A stretch of DNA of 64,000 bases from positions 60,433-124,432 of the forward strand of contig NZ_JASISO010000023.1 in the NCBI RefSeq assembly GCF_030063135.1. Reading direction: 5' to 3'. Position numbers and translations under genes: made by a program. Shown in pieces: positions 1 through 8,724 of this stretch. How positions within the stretch are numbered: position 1 is the first letter of the stretch; each line of letters starts with the position of its first letter. The notes beneath the pieces are model-generated. The model saw only the letters and a program-made list of their open reading frames with translations. It was not told the origin of the DNA and did not search any database. This DNA comes from Streptomyces sp. G-G2. Lineage in GTDB: Bacteria > Actinomycetota > Actinomycetes > Streptomycetales > Streptomycetaceae.

Positions 1-198
1 GCGGACGACGGTGCGGTACGGGGCCAGCAGCGCCACCACCGGGTCCCAGTCGAACCAGCCGAGCCCGAGCCCGGCGCCGAGCACGCAGACCGGGCCCCGG
101 CCCTCCACGACCAGGTGCACCGGGACCCCGTCGGCGGATCGGACGAACCCCTCGTACGCGGACGGCGCCGCTCTCCCCGCTCCCCGCGCGCCGCTCAC
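1..198 (-). CDS. alpha/beta hydrolase, N-terminal part (runs off the window)
   Basis: The first 66 residues are present, starting at a GTG (198-196). The reading shows the beginning of an alpha/beta hydrolase fold: a strand-forming segment with a DGVPVHLVVEGRGPVCVL stretch followed by a Gly-rich GLGLGWFDWDP turn where the oxyanion-hole region of these enzymes lies. The catalytic serine and histidine would be beyond the left edge. The start overlaps the stop of the upstream DUF998 gene (GTGA), so the two are probably translationally coupled. Substrate cannot be told. Confidence 0.7.
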   Translation of the reverse strand, partial: MSGARGAGRAAPSAYEGFVRSADGVPVHLVVEGRGPVCVLGAGLGLGWFDWDPVVALLAPYRTVVR

Positions 199-881
199 GT
201 GCGGCGCTCCTCGTGGACGGAGTGCGCGAGCAGGCCGAGCCAGACCGCGACGAACAGCACCTGGAGCCGCTGGCCCGCGCCGAGCGCCCAGGTTCCGCGC
301 CCGGCGGTGAACAGGGCGATGGCGCCCAGGGTCCAGACGGTGGCCAGGAGTTCGAGGGCGACGAGCACCGGCCCGTACCGGGCGAGCGGGGCCCACCAGC
401 CGTAGCGGCGGGCGGCGACGGTGAGCGCGACGATGCCGACGAGGGCGCCGGTCATGGCCAGGCTGCTGCTGATGGCGTGGGCCTGGTGGGTGGCGGGGAC
501 CAGGCCGGCGGTCTCGCGGGCGGCGCATTCGGGGTCCACGGTGGGGGTGCAGCTGAGCGGCAGCCAGGCGTCGGCGGCGGTGGCCGCGCCGAAGAGGGTG
601 ACGCCCGCCCAGCCGACGACCGCCCAGGGGCGGCGGGACGCGGCGTGCGCGCGGAGCCGGAGCAGGGCGAACAGGCCGCCCACGAAGGCCAGGAGGCCCG
701 CCGTGAAGTCGGTGGCCCGGAAGAGGCCGCCGAGCGGCTGGTCCTGGGCGGCGAGTTCGCTGACGTAGGTCTCGATGGGGTTGAGGCCGGTGGACAGGAC
801 GACTTCGAGCACCCACGCCGTGTAGGCGGCGGCGCCGAGGCCGATGAGGGCGGCTACGCGCCGTGTGCCATGGGGGGACAT
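195..881 (-). CDS. DUF998-type six-helix membrane protein
   Basis: A 228-residue protein with about six hydrophobic segments (near residues 8-30, 55-72, 82-100, 135-155, 168-188 and 197-215) and a conserved-looking extracytoplasmic loop with cysteines between helices 3 and 4 (LSCTPTVDPEC). This layout fits the DUF998 family of integral membrane proteins, whose function is unknown. I prefer the ATG at 881 over one 42 nt upstream because the protein then begins directly before helix 1. It is divergent from the copper genes to its right and is followed by an overlapping hydrolase gene. Confidence 0.75.
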   Translation of the reverse strand: MSPHGTRRVAALIGLGAAAYTAWVLEVVLSTGLNPIETYVSELAAQDQPLGGLFRATDFTAGLLAFVGGLFALLRLRAHAASRRPWAVVGWAGVTLFGAATAADAWLPLSCTPTVDPECAARETAGLVPATHQAHAISSSLAMTGALVGIVALTVAARRYGWWAPLARYGPVLVALELLATVWTLGAIALFTAGRGTWALGAGQRLQVLFVAVWLGLLAHSVHEERRT

Positions 882-926
882 AGTGGGACCAATCCTAAAC
901 AAGGGCGGAGCCGATCCGATCATCGG

Positions 927-946
927 ATACCCACCCGGGGTAGGGT
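927..946 (+). promoter_or_regulatory. CsoR-like copper operator overlapping a -10 box
   Basis: TACCC (928-932), five bases, then GGGTA (938-942) form a perfect inverted repeat inside ATACCCACCCGGGGTA. This is the G/C-run palindrome type bound by CsoR copper sensors in actinobacteria (family knowledge recalled, not searched). TAGGGT at 941-946 looks like a -10 box seven bases before the ATG at 954, so a bound repressor would cover the promoter of a leaderless transcript. The genes downstream are copper-related, which supports the reading. Confidence 0.6.
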
Positions 947-953
947 TTCCGGC

Positions 954-1469
954 ATGACGCGCCCCGCACCCTCAGCCACGCGAGCCGCCCGGTGGTCCCG
1001 GGCGGCGCTGCTCGCCGTGCTGCTGCTGGGCATCGTCACCATGCACACGCTGGGTCATCCGAAGGGCTCGCACACCGGGCAGGACGCACCGGCCGCCCAC
1101 TCCGTTGCCCACGGGGCGGCGACGACCGCGGCGGCCGGGATGACGGGGATGTCCGCGACAGCCGCGCTGACGGCGGAGCACCGGGTCGCGCCGGACCCCC
1201 GGGCCCCCGCCGCCGGGCCCGCGGCCCCCGTGGCCGGGTCCGGGGCCCCCGTGGCCCGGGTGCCGGACGGCCGGATGGCGATGGACCCGATGGCGGTGTG
1301 CCTCGCCGTACTGCTGGCCGGGATCACCCTGCTGACCGTGCTCGCCCTCGCCCGTACGGCGGCGGGACCGCCCGCACCCCTCGCGGCCCGGCCGGGCCGG
1401 GCCCACGGCGGCCCCGATCCGCCGTCGGCGCGCGAACTCCTCACCCGGCTGGCCGTGCTGCGCGTATAG
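954..1469 (+). CDS. DUF6153-like small membrane protein of a copper locus
   Basis: A 171-residue protein with an N-terminal hydrophobic segment (about 14-30), an alanine/proline-rich extracytoplasmic part containing scattered His and Met residues (MHTLGHPKGSH, MTGMS, MAMDPM), and a second hydrophobic segment near 110-132. This fits the DUF6153 family, small His/Met-containing membrane proteins of actinobacteria with no assigned function. The gene lies directly behind a CsoR-like site and 92 bp before a multicopper oxidase, so a role in copper handling is an inference from context. The ATG follows a -10-like TAGGGT by seven bases, so the transcript may be leaderless. Confidence 0.65.
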   Translation: MTRPAPSATRAARWSRAALLAVLLLGIVTMHTLGHPKGSHTGQDAPAAHSVAHGAATTAAAGMTGMSATAALTAEHRVAPDPRAPAAGPAAPVAGSGAPVARVPDGRMAMDPMAVCLAVLLAGITLLTVLALARTAAGPPAPLAARPGRAHGGPDPPSARELLTRLAVLRV

Positions 1470-1561
1470 GGCGGGCCCCGCCGTCCCTCCCGCACGCCCG
1501 CGGGACGACGGCAGACGGCGCCCACCACTCACGCGTCACCACACCCACGAGGTGCGTCTCC

Positions 1562-3271
1562 ATGCGCTCCAAGCACTCCACGCAGTCCCCTTCGTCCGCC
1601 CGCGTCCCCGCCCCGCCCTCCGCCCCGGCCCCCGCCCGGCGCGCGCTCCTCGGCGCTTCCGTCGCCGTCGCCGGAACCGCGCTGCTCGGCGCCTGTTCCA
1701 GCGGCTCCGGTACGGGCTCCGGCATGGACCACGCGTCCATGGGCCACGGATCCGCCGCCGCGCCCCCGCGCACCCCCGGCGGCTACGTCGACCCCGCCGG
1801 GCCCGAGGTCCGGGCCGCCGAGGCCGCCCGCAAGGCCACCGGCCCGGTCACCACGGTCCGGCTGACCGCCACCGCGACCCCGCTGGACCTCGGCGCGGGC
1901 CTGACCGTACGGTCCTGGGCCTACGGCGACCGGCTGCCGGGCCAGGAGGTCCGGGTCACCGCGGGCGGCACCCTCGCCCTGACCCTGGCCAACCACCTCC
2001 CCCAGGCCACCTCCCTGCACTGGCACGGCCTGGCCCTGCGCAACGACATGGACGGGGTGCCCGGGCTGACCCAGCGGGACATCGCCCCGGGCGCGGCCTT
2101 CGACTACCGCTTCGCGGTCCCGCACCCGGGGACGTACTGGTTCCACCCGCACTCCGGGGTCCAGCAGGACCGCGGGCTGTACGCGCCGCTGATCGTCGAG
2201 GACCCGAAGGAGCCGCTCGCCTACGACAAGGAGTGGGTGGTGGTCCTGGACGACTGGCTCGACGGGGTCGACGGCTCCACCCCGGACGCCGTCCTCGCCG
2301 AGCTGCGCAAGGGCATGGGCACGGGTACGGGTACGGGTAGGGGCACCAGCACGGGCGGCGGCGGGCACGCGGGCCACGACATGGGCGCCATGTCGGCGCC
2401 GCCCGCCACGCCCGGCGCCCCCGCCGGGCCCTCCCGCATGCTGATGGGCGGCGAGGGCAGCCCCGTGCTCGGCAAGGACACGGGTGATGTCGCCCACCCG
2501 CACTACCTGGTCAACGGGCGGGTCCCGCAGGATCCGCCGTCCTTCGCCGCCCGCCCCGGCGACCGGATCCGGCTGCGGATCGTCAACGCGGGCGGGGACA
2601 CCGCCTTCCGGATCGCCCTCGGCGGCCACGAACTGACGGTCACGCACACGGACGGCTTCCCGGTCGAGCACACGAAGACGGGCTCCCTGCTCATCGGCAT
2701 GGGCGAGCGGTACGACGTACTCGTCACCGCGGGGGACGGGGTGTTCCCGCTCACCGCGCTGGCCGAGGGCAAGGGCGCGGCGGCCTCGGCCCTCGCGCTG
2801 CTGCGCACCGGGACGGGGGCCGCGCCCACCGCCGCGACCCGGCCCGCCGAACTGGCCGGCCCGCCGCTGACCGCCGACCGGCTGCGGGCGGCGGAACCGG
2901 CCGCCCTCGCCGCCCGCGAGCCCGACCGGACGCTGCGGATCAAGCTGACCGGCGGCATGGCGGCGTACGACTGGGCCTTCGACGGGCGGCCGTACGCACC
3001 GGACCAGCGGCATCCGGTGACGGCAGGTGACCGGGTCCGGCTGGAGTTCGAGAACTCCACCACGATGTGGCACCCGTTGCACCTGCACGGGCACACCTTC
3101 GCGCTCGGCGGGCGGCCCGGCGGGGCCCGCAAGGACACGGCGGCGATCCTGCCCGGCGGGACGCTGACGGCCGACTTCGACGCCGACAACCCGGGGCTGT
3201 GGATGCTGCACTGCCACAACGTCTACCACTCGGAGGCCGGGATGATGACGGTGCTCGGCTACCAGCGCTAG
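1562..3271 (+). CDS. multicopper oxidase, secreted lipoprotein-like
   Basis: A 569-residue cupredoxin-type multicopper oxidase. All four copper-binding motifs are visible: HWHG (H153), HPHSG (H195), HPLHLHGHTF (H504) and HCHNVYHSEAGM (H550), so the T1 and T2/T3 centres look complete. The N terminus has a twin arginine (R26-R27), a hydrophobic stretch and a lipobox-like LLGAC with Cys45, suggesting Tat export and lipid anchoring. Met/His-rich patches follow the lipobox (MDHASMGHGS) and sit in a linker near residue 275 (GHAGHDMGAM), typical of CopA/CueO-like cuprous oxidases. It lies downstream of the CsoR-like site and the DUF6153 gene. Probable job: oxidation of Cu(I) outside the membrane; other laccase-type substrates are possible. 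Confidence 0.9.
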   Translation: MRSKHSTQSPSSARVPAPPSAPAPARRALLGASVAVAGTALLGACSSGSGTGSGMDHASMGHGSAAAPPRTPGGYVDPAGPEVRAAEAARKATGPVTTVRLTATATPLDLGAGLTVRSWAYGDRLPGQEVRVTAGGTLALTLANHLPQATSLHWHGLALRNDMDGVPGLTQRDIAPGAAFDYRFAVPHPGTYWFHPHSGVQQDRGLYAPLIVEDPKEPLAYDKEWVVVLDDWLDGVDGSTPDAVLAELRKGMGTGTGTGRGTSTGGGGHAGHDMGAMSAPPATPGAPAGPSRMLMGGEGSPVLGKDTGDVAHPHYLVNGRVPQDPPSFAARPGDRIRLRIVNAGGDTAFRIALGGHELTVTHTDGFPVEHTKTGSLLIGMGERYDVLVTAGDGVFPLTALAEGKGAAASALALLRTGTGAAPTAATRPAELAGPPLTADRLRAAEPAALAAREPDRTLRIKLTGGMAAYDWAFDGRPYAPDQRHPVTAGDRVRLEFENSTTMWHPLHLHGHTFALGGRPGGARKDTAAILPGGTLTADFDADNPGLWMLHCHNVYHSEAGMMTVLGYQR

Positions 3272-3369
3272 CCGGTAGCAGCCCGGAATCGGCTTGGGCG
3301 GGGGGTGCGGCACGTGGCAGGCTTGAAGATCACGCGCCGCACCTTCACCCGATCACCTGAGGATTTCCG

Positions 3370-4473
3370 TTGGACCTGAGCAAGCCCTCGAACCCGTCCG
3401 AGCCCGAGGACGCGCCCACGTCCGCCCCAGCGCCCGCCCCCGCGCCCGAGCCGACGTCCGGGCCGACGCCCGAGTCCACCATCGCGCCCGCGCCGACGCC
3501 CACCGTGACGACGCCGCCGACGCCCGCGCCCTCCCCCTTCGCGCCGCCCTCGCCCTCCCCCTTCGGACCGCCGACGGCGGGCGGCCCGGCCGGGTCCGGC
3601 ATACCCGGCCGGCAGCCCCAGCCCCAGTCGCCGCCGCAGCCGCCCGCGAACCCGTGGGGCCAGCCGCCCGGCGGCTACGCCCAGTTCCCCTACCCGGGCA
3701 CCCCGCAGGCCCCTTCCAGCAACGGCATGGCCATCGCCGCACTGGTGCTCGGCGTCATCAGCGTGCCCGTCGGCTTCATCCCCTTCTTCTTCTGGGCGGG
3801 CGCCCTGCTCGCGCTGGTCGCCATCGGCCTCGGCATCGCGGGCATGGTCCAGGGATCCAGGGGGGCTCCGTACAAGGCTCTGGCCATCAGCGGGACCGTG
3901 CTCGGCGTCCTCGGCCTGTGCGCGGCCGGGGTCGGCGCCTTCCTCACCGTGAAGATCGCCAAGGGCATCGACGACCAGGCCAACAAGGGCCTCCCGCCGT
4001 CCCGCAGCGAGCCCTGGTCCCGGCCCCGCACGGACCCGAGCCCCGGCCCGAGCACCAAGCCCGACGTCCCCGGCAAGACCTCGGCGCTGCCCTTCGGCCA
4101 GACCTACCGCTACGACGACGGGGTCGAGGTCACCGTCAAGGAGGCCACCGGCTACGCCCCGGAGCCCAACAAGTACGACCCGGACCGCCCGACGTTCGCG
4201 GCGAAGGTGACCGTCACCATCGTCAACAACGCCTCGGAGAAGGTCGAGCTGCGATCCGCCCTGCCGTCCGCCCGTGACGAGAAGGGGTTGGAGTCGAAGC
4301 GGATGTACGACGTCAGGGTGGAGAAGCCGTTCTCCGGCTCGCTGCTGCCGGGCCAGTCGGCCACCGCCGTCTTCGCCTTCGGCCTGTCCGAGGGCGCCAA
4401 GGGCATCCAGTTCGAGATCGCTCCGAACATCGGCGAGTACGAGGGTGCCATCTGGAGCGGCACGCTCGGCTGA
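3370..4473 (+). CDS. DUF4190 membrane protein with DUF4352-like C-terminal domain
   Basis: A 367-residue protein starting at a TTG with GAGGA seven bases upstream. Residues 1-115 are a Pro/Ala-rich disordered cytoplasmic tail; two membrane helices follow (about 119-142 and 150-200 region, with the IAALVLGVIS and LGVLGLCAAGVGAFL segments of DUF4190), then a short linker and a C-terminal beta-domain of about 120 residues of the DUF4352 immunoglobulin-like type seen in exported actinobacterial proteins. The function is unknown. It stands alone between the copper oxidase and nadE, all reading the same way. Confidence 0.75.
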   Translation: MDLSKPSNPSEPEDAPTSAPAPAPAPEPTSGPTPESTIAPAPTPTVTTPPTPAPSPFAPPSPSPFGPPTAGGPAGSGIPGRQPQPQSPPQPPANPWGQPPGGYAQFPYPGTPQAPSSNGMAIAALVLGVISVPVGFIPFFFWAGALLALVAIGLGIAGMVQGSRGAPYKALAISGTVLGVLGLCAAGVGAFLTVKIAKGIDDQANKGLPPSRSEPWSRPRTDPSPGPSTKPDVPGKTSALPFGQTYRYDDGVEVTVKEATGYAPEPNKYDPDRPTFAAKVTVTIVNNASEKVELRSALPSARDEKGLESKRMYDVRVEKPFSGSLLPGQSATAVFAFGLSEGAKGIQFEIAPNIGEYEGAIWSGTLG

Positions 4474-4571
4474 TCCGCTCGGATCTACTCCGGCCCGATC
4501 CGAGGCCGCCGTCCTGGGATGCGCACGGGGGTCCCAGGACATCGCGTCAGAAAGACGATTACACTGGTCCC

Positions 4572-6326
4572 GTGCCTCAACTTCGCCTCGCTCTGAATCA
4601 GATCGACTCGCACGTCGGCAACATCGCCGCGAACGCCGACTCGGTCGTCCACTGGACCCGGCACTCCGCCGAGCAGGGCGCCCACCTGGTGGCGTTCCCC
4701 GAGATGGTGCTGACCGGATATCCCGTCGAGGACCTCGCCCTGCGCGGGTCCTTCGTCGACGCCTCGCGCGCCGCGCTGAGCGCCCTCGCGGAGCGGCTGG
4801 CCGCCGAGGGCTTCGGCGAGCTGCCGGTGATCGTCGGCTACCTCGACCGGACCGAGAAGGCCGTGCCCCGGTTCGGCCGCCCGGCCGGTTCCCCGGAGAA
4901 CGCGGCCGCCGTCCTGTACGGCGGGAAGGTCGCGCTCCGCTTCGCCAAGCACCACCTGCCCAACTACGGCGTCTTCGACGAGTTCCGGTACTTCGTGCCG
5001 GGCGACACCCAGCCGGTGATCCGGGTGCGCGGCGTGGACGTGGCCCTGGCCATCTGCGAGGACCTCTGGCAGGACGGCGGCCGGGTCCCGGCCACCCGGT
5101 CCGCCGGGGCGGGCCTGCTGGTCTCGGTCAACGCCTCCCCCTACGAGCGCAACAAGGACGACCTGCGCCTCGAACTGGTCCGCAAGCGCGCCCAGGAAGC
5201 GGGCTGCACCCTCGCCTACCTGGCGATGATCGGCGGCCAGGACGAGCTGGTCTTCGACGGCGACTCGATCGTCGTCGACAAGGACGGCGAGGTGATCGCG
5301 CGCGCCCCGCAGTTCTCCGAGGGCTGCGTGCTGGTCGACCTGGACCTGCCCGCCGCCTCGGCGACCCCGGCCGAGGGCGTGGTGGACGACGGGATGCGGA
5401 TCGACCGGGTGATCCTGTCCGAGGAGCCGGTGGAGCCGTACGAGCCCGTGGTCCCGGGCGGGTACGCCGAGCGGCTCGACGACGACGAGGAGATCTACGA
5501 CGCGCTGGTCGTGGGGCTGCGCGCGTACGTGAAGAAGAACGGCTTCCGCTCGGTCCTGATCGGTCTCTCCGGCGGCATCGACTCCGCGCTCGTCGCCGCG
5601 ATCGCCTGCGACGCGATCGGCGCGCAGAACGTGTACGGCATCTCGATGCCCTCGAAGTACTCCTCGGACCACTCCAAGGGCGACGCGGCCGGGCTGGCCG
5701 AGCGCACCGGCCTGCACCTGCGGACCGTCTCGATCGAGCCGATGTTCGACGCGTACATGAACTCGCTGGGCCTGACGGGGCTGGCCGAGGAGAACCTCCA
5801 GTCCCGGCTGCGCGGCACCATGCTGATGGCGGTCTCCAACCAGGAGGGCCACATCGTGCTGGCCCCGGGCAACAAGTCCGAGCTGGCCGTCGGCTACTCG
5901 ACCCTCTACGGCGACTCCGTCGGCGCCTACGGCCCGATCAAGGACGTCTACAAGACGGACGTCTTCCGGCTCGCCCGGTACCGCAACCGGGCCGCCGAGG
6001 AGCGCGGCGAGACCCCGCCGATCCCGCTCGCGTCCATCGAGAAGCCGCCGAGCGCGGAGCTGCGCCCCGGCCAGGTGGACACGGACTCGCTGCCGGACTA
6101 CCCGGTGCTCGACGCGATCCTGGAGCTGTACGTCGACCGGGACCAGGGCCTGGAGGCGATCGTGGCGGCCGGGTACGACGCCGGACTCGTCGCGAAGATC
6201 CTGCGGATGGTGGACACGGCGGAGTACAAGCGCCGGCAGTACCCGCCGGGCACCAAGATCTCCGCGAAGGGCTTCGGCAAGGACCGCCGCCTGCCGATCA
6301 CCAACGGCTGGCGCGAACAGGCGTAG
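4572..6326 (+). CDS. nadE: glutamine-dependent NAD+ synthetase
   Basis: A 584-residue two-domain enzyme that makes NAD+ from nicotinate adenine dinucleotide, glutamine and ATP. The N-terminal nitrilase-type glutaminase domain has the triad E44 (FPEMVLTGYP), K126 (KHHLPNYGVFDE) and C162 (ICEDLW). The C-terminal synthetase domain has the ATP pyrophosphatase P-loop SGGIDS (333-338) and the LAPGNKSELAVGYSTLYGD block. The start is a GTG; TACACT (4560-4565) ends six bases before it, so the mRNA is probably leaderless. A strong hairpin (6345-6399) ends the gene. Confidence 0.96.
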   Translation: MPQLRLALNQIDSHVGNIAANADSVVHWTRHSAEQGAHLVAFPEMVLTGYPVEDLALRGSFVDASRAALSALAERLAAEGFGELPVIVGYLDRTEKAVPRFGRPAGSPENAAAVLYGGKVALRFAKHHLPNYGVFDEFRYFVPGDTQPVIRVRGVDVALAICEDLWQDGGRVPATRSAGAGLLVSVNASPYERNKDDLRLELVRKRAQEAGCTLAYLAMIGGQDELVFDGDSIVVDKDGEVIARAPQFSEGCVLVDLDLPAASATPAEGVVDDGMRIDRVILSEEPVEPYEPVVPGGYAERLDDDEEIYDALVVGLRAYVKKNGFRSVLIGLSGGIDSALVAAIACDAIGAQNVYGISMPSKYSSDHSKGDAAGLAERTGLHLRTVSIEPMFDAYMNSLGLTGLAEENLQSRLRGTMLMAVSNQEGHIVLAPGNKSELAVGYSTLYGDSVGAYGPIKDVYKTDVFRLARYRNRAAEERGETPPIPLASIEKPPSAELRPGQVDTDSLPDYPVLDAILELYVDRDQGLEAIVAAGYDAGLVAKILRMVDTAEYKRRQYPPGTKISAKGFGKDRRLPITNGWREQA

Positions 6327-6344
6327 GGCCGGTCCAGGACGTAC

Positions 6345-6399
6345 GGACGCCGGTGCCCCCCGGCCGCTTCCCGTGGAGGCGGCCGGGGCACCGGCGTCC
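6345..6399. terminator. bidirectional hairpin between nadE and the EEP gene
   Basis: A long inverted repeat: ggacgccggtgcccc plus ccggccgc pairs with gcggccggggcaccggcgtcc across a loop of about eleven bases, with a two-base bulge. It lies between two convergent genes and would terminate both. Confidence 0.8.
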
Positions 6400-6426
6400 G
6401 TGTCCGTGCGTCCCGCGGCGGACCGG

Positions 6427-7455
6427 CTACGGCCTGACCGTGACCCGGGCCGCGATCGGGAGGTGGTCGCTGCCGGTGCGCGGCAGGGTCCAGGAGGCCT
6501 CGGGCCTGATCCCGCGGACCATGATCTGGTCGATCCGGGCCATCGGGAACTGGGACGGCCAGCTGAAGCCGAAGCCGTCGCCCGCCGCGCCCTGGGTGGA
6601 GCGCATCTGCGAGGTGACCTCGGACAGGGCGCGGTCGTTCATGGTGCCGTTGAGGTCGCCGAGCAGGAGGACCTTCTTCAGCGGTTCACCGGCGAGCGCG
6701 GCGCCGAGCGCACCGGCGCTGTTGTCGCGCTGGGTGGCGGTGAAGCCCGCGTTCAGCTTCACCCGGACCGAGGGCAGGTGGGCGACGTAGGCCGCGACCT
6801 GGCCGAAGGGGGTGTCCACGGTGGTCCGCATGGCGCGGGTCCAGCCCATCTTGATGTCGACGGCCTTGCTGGAGGACAGCGGGTACTTGCTCCACACGCC
6901 GACCGTGCCCTCGACGGCGTGGTACTTGTACGTCCCGGCCAGCGCCTTCTCGTAGACCGGGACCGCGGCCGCCTTCAGCTCGGTCAGGGCCAGTACGTCG
7001 GCTCCGGACTTCGCCACGGACTGACCGGTGCCGAGCGGGTCGAGGTTGTCGGCGTCGACGTTGTGGGTGGCGACGGTGAGGTTGCCGCCGGAGCCGGACT
7101 TGTCGGTGATCAGACCGCCGAAGAAGTTCACCCAGACCACCGACGTCACCACGATCATGATCAGCGCGGTCGCGGACTTCCGGACGACGCCGATGACCAG
7201 CAGCAGGACCACGGGGATGCCCAGCCAGGGCAGGAAGGTCTCGGTGAGGCTGCCGAGGTTGCCGACGTCATTGGGCAGCCGGGCGTGGAAGACCATCACG
7301 AGTGCGATCAGGGCGGCGAAGGCCGCGGTCACGATGCCGCGCCTCCAGATCCCCGGGTCCTTGCGCAGGTCGGCCAGTCGGCGCCGGAGTCCGGATCCGG
7401 AGGGCTCAGGCTCCGAGCCGCCGTTCCCCGTCTCCGTCATGTACGCCTGTGCCAT
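6427..7455 (-). CDS. membrane-anchored endonuclease/exonuclease/phosphatase family protein
   Basis: A 342-residue protein. Residues 30-110 hold three hydrophobic helices; the rest is an EEP-fold domain with THNVDADN near the start, ALTELKA (metal Glu), LLLGDLNGTMND (Asp/Asn pair of the active site) and GSDHLPIAA (catalytic Asp-His). This is the usual layout of actinobacterial membrane-bound EEP proteins; substrate is unknown (phosphodiester or inositol phosphate types both occur). I prefer the ATG at 7455 because GAGGG (complement of 7463-7467) lies seven bases before it; ATGs at 7461 and 7440 are alternatives. Confidence 0.8.
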   Translation of the reverse strand: MAQAYMTETGNGGSEPEPSGSGLRRRLADLRKDPGIWRRGIVTAAFAALIALVMVFHARLPNDVGNLGSLTETFLPWLGIPVVLLLVIGVVRKSATALIMIVVTSVVWVNFFGGLITDKSGSGGNLTVATHNVDADNLDPLGTGQSVAKSGADVLALTELKAAAVPVYEKALAGTYKYHAVEGTVGVWSKYPLSSSKAVDIKMGWTRAMRTTVDTPFGQVAAYVAHLPSVRVKLNAGFTATQRDNSAGALGAALAGEPLKKVLLLGDLNGTMNDRALSEVTSQMRSTQGAAGDGFGFSWPSQFPMARIDQIMVRGIRPEASWTLPRTGSDHLPIAARVTVRP

Positions 7456-7774
7456 ACCCATGCCCTCACTGCCGTGCTCGCGCTCCGTCCCCGCCCATTG
7501 ACCCTAGGCGATGTCGGGAGCCATGCATGCCGTCCGTCCCGGCATGTACATCTCGGAGGACGAACGACCGTACGGCGAAGGTTCCGCTTGTCACGAAACG
7601 CGCACATTGGCTCGGGCGCGCCTCGCGGGGGGCTGGGGCGCGTCCGCGACCGGGCCGAAGTGTGACGGACCGGTCACCGCGGTACTTCCGCCGCGGGCCG
7701 CGGTGGTGCCACCATGGTGGGTGAGTCCGGGGACGCCGTGAGGGCGCCTCGAGATGACACAAGGAGCAGTTGCA
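7456..7774. other. divergent intergenic region before panB
   Basis: About 320 bases with no supported gene. It holds overlapping short palindromes GGTGG-TG-CCACC (7702-7713) and CCACCATGGTGG (7709-7720) about 55 bases before panB, and the panB ribosome binding site AAGGAG (7761-7766). A 76-codon open frame at 7511-7741 has no convincing ribosome binding site and no recognisable composition. Confidence 0.5.
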
Positions 7775-8638
7775 ATGACGCATGCCGTTTCGCCTGCCCG
7801 CGAACCCCGTCAGACGGCCACGCTCTACGGGGGCAAGGGCAGCAGGCGCATCACCGTCCGGGACCTCACTCTCGCCAAGGAGCGCGGCGAGAAGTGGCCC
7901 ATGCTCACCGCCTACGACGCGATGACGGCGTCCGTCTTCGACGAGGCCGGGATCCCGGTCATGCTCGTCGGCGACTCGATGGGCAACTGTCACCTGGGAT
8001 ACGAGACCACCGTCCCCGTGACGATGGACGAGATGACCCTGCTCTCCGCGGCCGTCGTACGGGGCACCAGCCGGGCCCTGATCGTCGGCGACCTGCCGTT
8101 CGGCTCGTACCAGGAAGGCGCGGTCCAGGCGCTGCGCAGTGCCACCCGCCTGGTCAAGGAGGCCGGGGTCGGTGCGGTCAAGCTGGAGGGCGGCGAGCGT
8201 TCGCTGGCCCAGACGGAGCTGATCGTGCAGTCCGGCATCCCGGTCATGTCCCACCTGGGGCTGACCCCGCAGTCCGTGAACGCCATGGGATACCGGGTGC
8301 AGGGACGCGGGGACGAGGCCGCGCACCAGCTGCTGCGGGACGCGAAGGCGGCGCAGGACGCGGGTGCCTTCGCGGTGGTGCTGGAGCTGGTGCCCGCCGA
8401 GCTGGCCGCCGAGGTCACCCGGTCGCTGCACATCCCGACGGTGGGGATCGGGGCCGGGTCCGAGTGCGACGCCCAGGTCCTGGTGTGGACGGACATGATG
8501 GGGCTGACCGGCGGGAAGATGCCGCGCTTCGTCAAGCAGTACGCGAACCTGCGGGCGACGATGACGGACGCGGCGAAGGCCTTCGCCGAGGACGTGGTCG
8601 GCGGAACGTTCCCGCTGGAGGAACACGCCGTCCACTGA
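7775..8638 (+). CDS. panB: 3-methyl-2-oxobutanoate hydroxymethyltransferase
   Basis: A 287-residue enzyme of pantothenate synthesis: it adds a hydroxymethyl group from methylenetetrahydrofolate to 2-oxoisovalerate. Typical PanB blocks are present: MLTAYDAMTASVFDEAGIP, VGDSMGN, VGDLPFGSYQ, VKLEGG, PVMSHLGLTPQS, and the catalytic Glu in VVLELVPAELA. The start ATG (7775) is chosen because AAGGAG lies eight bases upstream; an in-frame ATG at 7754 is less good. The downstream 8660-8698 hairpin array could terminate it or act as an operator for the next genes. Confidence 0.95.
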   Translation: MTHAVSPAREPRQTATLYGGKGSRRITVRDLTLAKERGEKWPMLTAYDAMTASVFDEAGIPVMLVGDSMGNCHLGYETTVPVTMDEMTLLSAAVVRGTSRALIVGDLPFGSYQEGAVQALRSATRLVKEAGVGAVKLEGGERSLAQTELIVQSGIPVMSHLGLTPQSVNAMGYRVQGRGDEAAHQLLRDAKAAQDAGAFAVVLELVPAELAAEVTRSLHIPTVGIGAGSECDAQVLVWTDMMGLTGGKMPRFVKQYANLRATMTDAAKAFAEDVVGGTFPLEEHAVH

Positions 8639-8659
8639 CGGTCCCCCGCGGCCACAGGA

Positions 8660-8698
8660 CCGACAGCCCGCCGACAGCGGGCTGTCGGTCGGCTGTCG
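8660..8698. promoter_or_regulatory. four-half-site palindromic operator (or terminator) before the ABC exporter
   Basis: CGACAGC occurs at 8661-8667 and 8672-8678, and its complement GCTGTCG at 8681-8687 and 8692-8698. All four share one dyad centre (8679/8680), with half-sites 11 bp apart on each side. The outer part also forms a perfect 12-bp stem (8660-8671 with 8677-8688). The layout fits two repressor dimers bound on one face of the helix, 27 bp before the exporter start. A terminator for panB is the alternative; there is no T run. Confidence 0.6.
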
Positions 8699-8724
8699 GT
8701 GCTTTGTCAGTGACGTCTGGTCCC

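Noticed and set aside
7511..7741. 76-codon frame upstream of panB
   Set aside because: No ribosome binding site, no -10 box at the right distance and no protein-like hydrophobic pattern.
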